From NCBI RefSeq assembly GCF_003073045.1, contig NC_037596.1, positions 8,883,587-8,947,586 of the forward strand: a stretch of DNA of 64,000 bases. Direction: 5' to 3'. Of the stretch, positions 22,751-34,700 are shown piece by piece. Each line of letters opens with the position of its first letter. Position 1 is the first letter of the stretch. The stretch is from Pomacea canaliculata. Its lineage: Eukaryota; Mollusca; Gastropoda; Architaenioglossa; Ampullariidae. Under the pieces are notes generated by a model, which was not told where the DNA came from, searched no databases, and saw only the letters and a program-made list of their open reading frames with translations. The position numbers were made by a program, and so were the translations under genes.

Positions 22751-25700
22751 CTGGAAATAAAAACGATTTTGAATATTAAAATTAATGCAAAATATTTTTG
22801 GAAATAAAACAGAATGTCACACACTAATACTTGGTAAGATATATCACCTGTAGACCTACCCTAGTTTATATAAATATTATACACATGGCAATAGATTACC
22901 AACACTACTTGCGAAGAAGATTTAAATTAAAGAACACTGCTGGAAAAAATACCTCTATTTACTTCATAACTTTAAACAAATACTAATGGAAATAACTAAC
23001 ATATCTATACTTAAACCATACAAGGTTTTACAAAATATATGTACACAAATAAAGAAATGTCGCAGAAATATGCTATGTCTAATAGGATTTCTTTGAAATC
23101 GAGAGCTAAGAAAAAATAGAAGTAAAGAGAATAAATATCCCTACAAGTATTTATCAATGAATCGATGGATTGATCTACGTATGTACTTACAGAAAAATCG
23201 TGCTAGGAGATTTATTATCAAAACAATTAGTAGAAGATAAATATACAATTAACATTGAATATTTTGAAAAGAAAAAAAGCCTATTGACCGAATAATATGA
23301 ATAGCATTTACAGTAATGTCCCCTTCTTTACCTGATGGTGTTGTCGTTATCGTTCCTGGTGAGACATAAGAAAGAAATATTTATGGCATATTTATTGAAG
23401 AATACAAATGAAAATAAATTGCTATATTTATGACAAGTTTTTCTTATTGACAATTTTAGAAATTTACCACAGAGTGACTGATTAATAGGAGCTGGTGTGC
23501 AGGTGGTGTGGGGAATAGCTGTAGGTGTTGGTGTGCACGTGTTCTGAGGAATGGCTGATCTGTAAGTGCGCAGAAGATGCTTGCACTTTGCTGGATGAGT
23601 TGTTAATGTCACAGGCAGAACGCATTTTACTATTTGCATGTTTGAGGGTACAGTAAAGTTTGAAATGCTAATGATAAAAAGGTAATGATACACTTATATT
23701 TTTGCTGTTTATTACTTAGAAATGCACTTTCACTGTCATGTTTGAATTTGTCTTTTGTAATTTGCATCTTCCATAAACCAAAAGTAATAAACTATATTTA
23801 TGACATTTTGATTGCAAAAAGATTTTTTTCAAAATGCAATTGCTTAAAGTAGTGAGTGTGGTTGTGAAAGAATAAAAGGAATTAAACATTTACAATAAAC
23901 AAAGCATGATAAACATGTGCTTGTTTAACTATTCTACATCAGCAAAACTAAAAGAACTTTGAGAACGCTGACTCGGAGGAAAGAAATTACTGTTAATACC
24001 ATTACAATAAAAGTAGAAGACATGTACGAGAAACTTACTGCACTTGGGGCTATTGGTTGTAGCCGCCTCAGTACTCGTGACTTGAAAACAAAACACGAAA
24101 GATAAAATTCTTGTAGCTTCATGCTCGTAATGTGTTACCGTCAGTCATTTACCGTTTAACATCAACAATACATTTAAATCTATTCGAATTCTTTTGTTAT
24201 TCATTAAAATATATATTGGAAATTATTGTCACACGCCCTGTTTCCGTAAGTTGGACGAACCGTATCACCTTGTTCCAGCTCCAAGTTTTTTAATCTTTCA
24301 TCCCAGTAGACATCATACTTTTGATGTCTTGGATAGCTATTTTGACACTTCCTTGGTTTTGAGAGTGGCGCAGCCTCCCATATACATTCTTTAAAGTTGG
24401 CCAGTTTTTCATCAGTCTGCTGACCACTTTATTCGCAAATTCCCGACCGTTGTCGGACTGTAAAATTGATGGTACACCAAGAAATGTTAATATCTCTATC
24501 ATTTGTAGTCTACTTCTTCAGCTTTCTTTGTTTTCAGAGGTCTAAGAACCACAAAGTTGGTCAAATGACCTGAGTACGCCATTACAAACTTGTCTTTCTT
24601 GTCGGGATTGGACTAACAGTCAATTAGATTCACCTGACAGCGGGAATGGAAATAACAAAATACTACAGGCTTCACTATAATGCCAGTTTTATACCATTTT
24701 GTTTCTTCTGGTATGGCTAACAAAAGTGAATATAAAATTTAATGCTATAATAAGCAACGTTCTTTGTATTCCGGAACATTCTCTTTTCATGGCGGTATGC
24801 TTATTCTACACTCTAACAAATGTACCTAGTCTGAATGTGTGTGTAAGAGAGGAAGGGGAAGTGTATCTGATAAGTGTCATATGAGTGAGGGGGTTAAGCA
24901 TGAGTATAACTGTGTGAGTGTACGAGGTGTAGTAGTAATCTCTTCAGTTGATTATGTATCTTTTACGACCAGACATAGACAATAAAGATATATTGTATTG
25001 TGTATATATATAAAATCTTTATTCCTCCCTGTCTTTCTCTCTGTCTTCTCTCCCTCTCTTTCTACATATATATAAAGTAAAGCAGGTGTTGAAGGAATCA
25101 GGCATATACAAGACTATTCACACTTCTACAGGGCAAGTGATATCCATAATAAAATATATTGATTCATGTTTTGATGTACGTATGTACTTACAGAAAAAAT
25201 ATGCTCAGAGAATTACTATCAAGACGATTGGTAAACAAAAGATTTACATTAATGAATTTTAAAAGAAAATTAACTCAGAAGCAACCCCGACAGCACGAGA
25301 CAAAAATAGAAGACGGAGCAGGTACAAAATATTAATGATTACTGTAACTTCAACATCAACAGTACGGATATTAAAGTATAGACCTGTAACTCACAGGTCA
25401 ATGAAAAGTACTGACCAGATGTGGATGCAGACTGCGGAAGACTGACCTCGTAGGTCAGATTGAAGCCTGAGTTGACCTTATTGTAGTCGGTGTGAAAGTG
25501 GAGGAGCAAGTAGTGTCCTGAACTGTTGTAGGAGGCCGGCGATGCTAAGGTGCCGCTGATCCCAGCAAGTAAGTTGGATGAATTCGACATACCTATGGCA
25601 GACATGTCTTTTAAATCACATGTAAAACATTGGTATATGAACAGATTGTATTGAATTATCTTCACAAGTCTAAAGACACAAGTATCTAATTTACTTTAAT

Positions 25701-28700
25701 CCTAAAAACGCTGTAAAAAATAAACATTATTCTAAGTAAGCAAACACCAGAGGATCAATTGATACAATTACCGATAACAATTCTATATAATTTATATGAT
25801 AATTTATCTTTACTAGAGAGAGTACAATGAAATATAAAATAAACCAAATCCTAAGATAATGTCATAGTGTGAACATAAAGTGTCTACCATCATATATATT
25901 AAGGTAGTCGTATCTTTGCTCGAAAGCGGCGTACAGAACAGTCACTTTGATGACAGCACCGTTAGGGGCGATGAGCAGTCGCCAGCAGTCGAGGTTACTG
26001 TAAGAGATTACCAATAATGTATTTACAACATTAAAAATATGTCATTGCTTTTTGTTGTTATTACAATGTAAATTATTTCCCTTTGAGGGAGTTGCCCGTC
26101 TATTAGACGTTGGCCCATCTCATGCTGTGCTCCAGGCTCACCATCCAAACTTTCTTTAGAACATTGGGATAACTGACTGATACACTCTCCAGCGCCTTGA
26201 ACTGTTTTCACGGAATCATTTCGTTTTGCAAATCTTGTGAGCTTATTGAAAATAATATAAATAAGTTTAAGTTTGTAATATCAATATGTTTCTGGTGTCG
26301 CGAAGACCTTACACTTAGCTTTAAGATTAGGGAGACGATATATGTATGTAATACAAGTGAATATAATAATGGTCTTTTCAAAACATCAACTCACTTGTCA
26401 TAATCAGACGGGTAGTTTGGAGAAGTCAGGTAGCGGACTTCCCCAGCAGAGAGAGTCGTAGTGTTGGTAACATCACACACTGCACAGAAAAATCAAGGCA
26501 TTATCAAATAGTTGTTATAAAAACAAACTATTGCTACAAAGGTTGCTTAGAATCAACAAAGATAAAACAATTTAAACAACTATTAAAACAATCATTAAAT
26601 TACCAGTCATTTTGAGTCTTACGACCTTTGTGTAATTATCTGGAAAAGGGGATTGAAGGAACCTAAGGTTTCGTTTTTATTTCTATAATAAATGCAACCT
26701 AGAAAAATATTAGTTGTAAAAGTGTCACATAAATCACAGTGGCATCATGTGAAACGAACTAATGTTATTGAGCAGGCCAGTGGCCCATTCGAACGAGTAA
26801 GTGGTTTTACAGGTAAAAAAAAAATTAGAAAGTAAACATTATTATAGGTAATAATATATATATTTAAATTTATATATATTTTTATGAAAACAAGTATACC
26901 AAATATACCAAAATTAATCATATTTCTTTAGAATGAGCGCTACAAAGACATATGCAGACACAATAGTTATCCCGACATGGATTTATCAATTAATCCATAC
27001 ATTTATATATATATGTACTTTCAGAAATGAGGTTCGCAGAGGTACTATGAAACGATTCTTAGATAAGTGTTTAACTATCAATATTTTTTTTTTAAAGAAA
27101 ACAATCGTAGACTGTAAGAGTGACAGTTAAAGTGATGTCCATTGTTTACCTGATGGCGATGTCGTTATCGTTGCTGATGAGAACTTCTGAGCTAAAAATA
27201 AAGCAGTTATCGATAGGTTTAAGGAGGATCTCATCTCATAAACAATATTTATTACATATTTTTTAAAGAATACTAATGAAAAAATAACTATTTCCCAGCA
27301 AACACGCAAGATTCGGCCAAGCTTGGCTCAGAGTGTTTGCTGGGTTATTATATCTCTATTTTGTTATAAAATAAAATATGAAGTAGTGTTGTGGAAGAAT
27401 GAAAAAAATACAAATTGTAAAGAATTAATTCACAAGAAACATCACCAAAATGTACATCAGCAAAATAACAGCAGCTTGAGAACGTTTACTCAAAGGGAAA
27501 TAATTAAACTCGACAATACCCGTACAGAAAGGGGAGACGACTTGTACGAGAAACTTACTGAATTGGATCGCATAGGTTGTCGCTGCTTCAGTAGTCGTGA
27601 CTAGAAAACAAAAAACGAGAGGTTACATTTTCATAGGTTCATACTCGTAATCTTTGTCACCTTCAATCATTTGTCGTTTAGCAGCATCAATACATCTTAC
27701 ATATAATCCAGCTTTTTGTTAGTTGCTAAAATATATAATTAAAACTATTATCTTTCCCTCTGCATGTTCTTATGTGCACTGACAATAAAAGAAGTAAAGC
27801 ATTTACTGCGATGCCCCTTATATACATGATAATGTTGTCATTGTTGTGGAGTTGAATGACTGACCGAAAAGAAAGTATAAAAGTTTTCAGAAGGGGGATC
27901 CAAACAAGTGAAAAGAAAAAAAATGAGCTAAGATGGAGCTGTGCTCCCTTCAGGTCTTGCTAACCACGTGGAAGATCTGGCAAAGCCAAAGTGTTCCTTT
28001 GCTTCCTTTCTGCCGATCTTGTACCGTGAAGTTAGGACCATCCTACTTCAGTCAAAACCACAACTTGTCCACTGGACCCAGTTCCCATCCCACTACTAGT
28101 AGACTGTCTCGACTTCCTACTCCCTCTCCTCACAGAAATAGTAAATGCTAGCTTGTCCTCCGGCATTCTCCCAACTGCCTTAAAAATAGCCTTAGTGAAA
28201 ACAAAGTTAAACGATCCTACCATGGACATTAATGACATAAACAGTTATCGCCCAGTGTAGAATTTTCCAGAGTCCTTTTTCCTGAGAAAATTAAATACAG
28301 CACTGACACCCAAATACTGTAGTCAGAAAATCGTGAAACAACATAGAAGGGTGGACATTAATGCACCTATCCAGGGCTTCTGCTAAGGCTAAATTCTTTG
28401 GGGTCCCAGGGACCCATTCTTCAGATTTTTGAGGGGTCCCTGTTCTTCGCCCAAATTTGAAGGGGACCCCATTGACGAAAATTGAAGGGGTCCTCCGAAC
28501 TTTTAATGCGTACTGTACGCAATTTTTTGCGTAAGCAGAAGCCCTGCCTATCATCTTGTCGATGATCCGAACTCGGACAGCAGCTTATGAGCTTTTTTTA
28601 CATCTTTGTAATTGAAGAAATTAAAAAATGAAAAATAAACACAGCGTAAAGTATTTTTTATGAGAAATTAAAAACGAAAGCCAGAACCCTAAATGAAGAT

Positions 28701-31700
28701 TAAGTAACATACCTGATGTAGCTACAGTTGTGGATGCTGGTGTCAAAACTAGAGATAAAAATTGGACAAATATTAAGTCTTAATAAGCAGGAACATTACA
28801 CATCGAATTCATATAGATATATAGATAAAAGGCTTAAAAAGAACAGGTACATGACCAATGCCATATATAGATATGTGTGAATTTAGTGTCTACTGAATTA
28901 TGCATATTACACATCTAATTTATATATGTCTATAAAACAGGTTTAAAATACAGGCACATGACTATATTTATATATGTAAAATGGGTGTGTAGATTTTTTA
29001 AAGACAGTATAAATTATATTACAGTGAGGTCCCCTTACTTGAAGACGTATTCATTGCAGATAGGAATGTCTGATCTAAACACAAAAAACAGATATCAAAA
29101 GGTTCACATAAAAAAGTATTTTATTTCAGTTACAGCGTACTTTATTCCTTACTTATCTTCTAACATCTACTAAAGTACTAAACGAACTCAACACACCGAT
29201 TCTATCATAGTTATTCAGCTTAGAAGGAACAGGAATCAAGGTGCTACTAACATTCCACACTTTGTAAAGTTACCATTAATTAAAATGTGCAGCGAAACAT
29301 TTTTCCCAAAACACTGGGAAACATGATAGACTAAAATATAGACAAAAATTTTCGTGCCCCTTTTTTTAAACTGCTTGAAACAGTGTTTTATGATTTTTTT
29401 ACCTGTCTTTATTGTCGAGAAAATGTAGAATATGACAAATGAAGCAGCTTAAAAGATATTTCGATCATCAGTAGTTACAAACAGTTAGACTCAAGAGAAA
29501 TTAATTAACTTACTTGATGTTGTTGCAGTTGTAGTTGTGGAAGCTGCAAATGAAAATTGTCAAACTAGGAAGACAACAGGATGTTAAGATTACATACAAT
29601 TGTCTGAGTTTATTAAACACTATCACTAAACCGATTTGCCACTTAACATCAACAATACCTCTAAATATAATCAAACATTTGACTTATTTATTAATATATA
29701 TATATATTTGAAATTATTGTCACACGTACTGCATACTTGTAATGAAAAATAAAAAAATACATAAAGTCATAGATCAATGTATATTTCTGGGTCTAGATTA
29801 ACGAGCAATTAGTACAAACGTCTACGTCAGGGATAGGAACCCTTACAGTGCCACCCAAAGAGGTCGTCTTTTGTTACTGCTGTTCATTTTCTTGGCCTGA
29901 ACTTCTAGATTTTATTCCAATTGTCTCTTACTTTCTACTGCACTCTCAATGTTGAAGCAAATAGTGCCTCAAATATGAACCCCATGACCTTCCGTTTCCT
30001 CATCGTCTTCCTCTTGTTTAGCCTGTCCTCAGATGGCATAAACGATTTGTCCGAACTGTTGGATTGAATGGTCGCCGCTGCTTTCCTTGGACAGACACAA
30101 CACGTGGCAGAAGGGGTCTTCACTTTTCATCTTTTCGCTGTTAGTTTCGTTACCTTCAACATGGACTGAATTATCGCCAGTATTTTGTGCAGTTACCTCT
30201 GTCTCCTCTACTGGATGGTCAGCCAAAGAAAGCTTCGTAAAGTCTTCTCTGAATCCCAGAGTGAAAGGCTCTGTTTTCCATAAGCTGGACGAACTGCATC
30301 CCATCATTCCAGCACTAAGATTTTCATCTTGCATCCCAGTAGACATCATACTCCAACCCCTTTTCTTCGTTTTCTTCACTAGCTGCTCATCCGTTCTGAC
30401 ATCCAGTACAAACTGTCCGTGTTGTGTTTTCATATCTTTACTGGCACCTGCCCTGATTATTTCTCTGAACTGATGTTCCTTTACGTCCCAGCCAGACACC
30501 AATGATTATTATGATTATGATTATAATGATTATGACTATGATTATTATTATTATGAATATTGTTATTATTATGAATAGTAGTATTATGAATGGTATGGGT
30601 TGTATTATGAGTATTGTGAGTAGTATTATTATGAGTATTATTATGTTTATTCTAAGCATTATTATTACTAGTGAATCCGTCCTATCGTGGTGGTGATAAT
30701 GCGCCTTACAATTATTAGTAATGGTACTTAATTACAAAGTATAAAAATATAAAGTTATAGATCAGTGTATACTTGAAGGTCTAAATACTAATTCATCTCT
30801 CTTTTTGTCTCTGACTTTTTTTCTCACACACACTAACCAGAATACACACACAAATATTACGTATAAAGAAACATATTTTACAAGTTATATATATACATAC
30901 ACAACATGTCAATGCAGATCTCATTTGTACATTCCTATTAACTTGTTTCTCAGGAAACAGATACATACTAAGACAAATCAGATTTCTTAGCACTACAAAA
31001 ACATTCATGCAATCAGAATAACTATTCAGACATGGATTGTTCAAGTGATCTGTTCGTTTACCTGTGTATAAACTTACAGGGAAATGCCAAAATTAAATTA
31101 GCACTTACACCCAAATACAGTAGTAAGAAAATCGTGAAACAACACAGATAGAAGGGTGGACATTAATGCACCTATCATCTTGTCGATGTTCCGGACACCG
31201 ACAGCAGCTTGTGAGCTTTATTTACATCTTTATAATTAAAGAAATGAAAACACGAAAAATAAACACAGCGTACAAATATTTTTATGAGAAATTTAATGCG
31301 AAAGCCAGAACCCTAAATGAAGATCAAGTAACATACCTGATGTAGCTACAGTTGTGGATGCTGGTGTCAAAACTAGAGATAAAAATTCGACAAATATTAA
31401 ACGTGTTAATAACAAGGCACATTACACATCTAATTTATATAGATATATAGATAACAGGCTTAAAAAGAACAGGTACATAACCAATGCCATATATAGATAT
31501 GTGTGAATATAGTGTCTACTGAATTATGCATATTACACATCTAATTTATATATGTCTATAAAACAGGTTTAAAATACAGGCACATGACTATATTTATATA
31601 TGTAAAATGGGTGTGTAATAAGAAGGGCATGGTACAAATTTAATTTATTTATACATGCATATAAAACAGGCTAGAAAACAACAGGAACATGACTACTCTC

Positions 31701-34700
31701 AGATACATAAATAAGTGTCTAATAAAACCGGCATACTATACATCTAATAAGTACATGTATATCTAAATAAGGCTTAAAAACAGGTACATAACTTGTCCCA
31801 TACATATATGTAGATGTGTAAAATGAGTGTTTCATCAAACACGCATATTGCACATTTAATATATATATATAACAGATTGAAAAAGAAACGATACATAATT
31901 GGATTAATATATATATATATATGTAAAATAAGTCTCTACTAAAACAAGCCTATACCAAGCTTGTTTATATTTCTTTAAAGCAAGCTATGCAAAATAAAAA
32001 GTTTGAGAGAATAAGTGTAAAGCTATTGATTGATGTATTGATCTGCTTGTTAACTTTCAAAAAAATGTGCTTGGAAAAATACAAACGATTCGAAATGACA
32101 AACAAATGTCCTAAATTAAAAAATTTTTAAAGACAGTATAAATTATAGTATTACAGTGAGGTCCCCTTACTTGAAGATGTTGTCATTACAGATAGGAATG
32201 TCTGATCTAAACACAAAAAACAGTTATCAAAAGGTTCACATAAAAAAGTATTTTATTTGAGTTACAGCGTACTTTATTCCTGACTTATCTTCTAACATCT
32301 ACTAAACAAACTCAACACACCGATTCTATCATAGTTATTCAGCTTAGAAGGAACAGGAATCAAGGTGCTACTAACATTCCACACTTTGTAAAGTTACCAT
32401 TAATTAAAATGTGCAGCGAAACATTTTTCCCCAAAACACTGGGAAACAGGATAGACTAAAATATAGACAACAATGCTCGTGCCCCTTTTTTTAAACTGCT
32501 TGAAACAGTGTTTTATGATTTTTTTACCTGTCTTTATTGTCGAGAAAATGTAGAATATGACAAATGAAGCAGCTGAAAAGATATTTCGATCATCAGTAGT
32601 TAAAAACAGTTAGACTCAAGAGAAATTAATTAACTTACTTGATGTTGTTGCAGTTGTAGTTGTGGAAGCTGCAAATGAAAATTGTAAAACTAGGAAGACA
32701 ACAGGATGTTAAGATTACATACAATTGTGTGCGTTTATTAAACACTGCCACTAAACCGATTTGCCGCTTAACATCAACAATACCTCTAAATATAATCAAA
32801 CATTTTGGTTATTTATTAATATATATATTTGAAATTATTATCACACGTACTGCATAGATGTAATGAAAAATAAAAAAAATACATAAAGTTATAGATCCAT
32901 GTAATTAAACATACCTGATGTAGCTACAGTTGTGGATGCTGGTGGCAAAACTAGAGATAAAAATTGGACAAATATTATGTGTGTTAATAAGCAGGCACAT
33001 TACACATCTAATTTATATAGATAGATAACAGGCTTAAAAAGAACAGGTACATAACCAATGCCATATATAGATATGTGTGAATTTAGTGTCTACTGAATTA
33101 TGTATATTACACATTTAAGGTATATATATATAAATCAGGCTTGAAAACAGGTACATAACTTGTCCCATAGATATATGTAGATGTGTAAAATGTGTGTTTC
33201 ATAAAACAGGCATTTTGCACATTTAATATATATATATAACAGATTGAAAAAGAAACGATACATAATTGCATTAATATATATGTAAAATAAGTCTCTACTA
33301 AAAAAAGGCATCTACCAAGCTTGTTTACTATACAAACGATTCGAAAATGACAAACAAGTGTACTAAATTAAAGATGTTTTAAAGACAGTATAAATTATAA
33401 TATTACAGTGAGGTCCCTTACTTGAAGATGTTGTCATTTCAAATAGTAATGGCGGATCTAAACACAAAAAAACAGATATCAAAAAGGTTCACATAAAAAA
33501 GTATTTTATTTGAGTTACAGCGCACTTTATGCCTTACTTATCTTCTAACATCTACTAAACAAACGCAACACACCGATTCTATCATAGTTATTCAGCTTAG
33601 AAGAAACATGAATCAAGGTGCTACTAACATTCCACACTTTGTAAAGTTACCATTAATTATAATGTGCAGCGAAACATTTTTCCCCAAAACTGGGAAAACA
33701 GGATAGACTAAAACATAGACAAAAATGCTCGTGCAACAATGAAGCAGCTTAAAAGATATTTCGATCATCAGTAGTTACAAACAGTTAGACTCAAGAGAAA
33801 TTAATTAACTTACCAAATGTTGTGTCAGCTGTAGTTGTGGAAGCTGCAAATGAAAATTGTCAAACTAGGAAGACAACAGGATGTTAAGATTACATACAAA
33901 TTTCTGCGTTTATTAAACACTACCACTAAACCGATTTGCCGCTTAACATCAACAATACCTCTAAATATAATCAAACATTTTGCTTATTTATTAATATATA
34001 TGTATTTGAAATTATTGTGACACGTACTGCATACAAACCACAGCACACACAAACATTACTTATAATGAAACAGATATTTTACAAGTTTTATATATATACA
34101 ACATGTCAATGCAGATCTGATTTGTACATATATATTAACTTGTGTCTAAGGAAACAGATACATACTAAGCCGAATCAGATTTCTTAGCACTACAAAAACA
34201 TTTATGCAATCAGATGACCTTTGTACGCCATTACAAACTTGTCTTTCTTGTCGGCATTGGACTAACAGTCAATTAGATTCACCTGACAGCGGGAATGGAA
34301 ATAACAAAATACCACAGGCTTCACTGTAATCCCAGTTTTATACCATTTTGTTTCTTCTGGTATGACTAACAAAAGTGAATACAAATTTTAATGTCATAAT
34401 GAGCAATGTTCTTTGTATTTCGGAATATTCTCTTTTAATGGCGGTAAGCTTATTCTATACTCTGCCAGTTTGATATTTAGGTTAAGTATAGAATATCTAG
34501 GAAATGTGTAAAATACGATTTATGTTATACTTTGATGTCCCACTTTCTGCATTCTATACATAGCCAAGGCATTCTATAGAATGGGGTTTTAAATATTGCC
34601 GATGATATATAATCTCCCTATTCCTCACTTTCTCTCTTTTCTCTCCCTCTCTATAATGATATAAAGTAAAGCTGGTGTTGAAGGAAGCAGTCTATTAACT

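Larger units (their letters stand above)
28300..34020. repeat. Tandem stalk-module repeats of gene B introns
   Basis: Three direct copies of a segment holding micro-exons beta, gamma and alpha with their introns: about 33850-32900, 32700-31100 and 29560-28300. Flanking intron sequence is nearly identical between copies, so these are recent duplications. Copies differ by insertions (integrase relic, MITE) and by AT-rich expansions. Confidence 0.85.
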
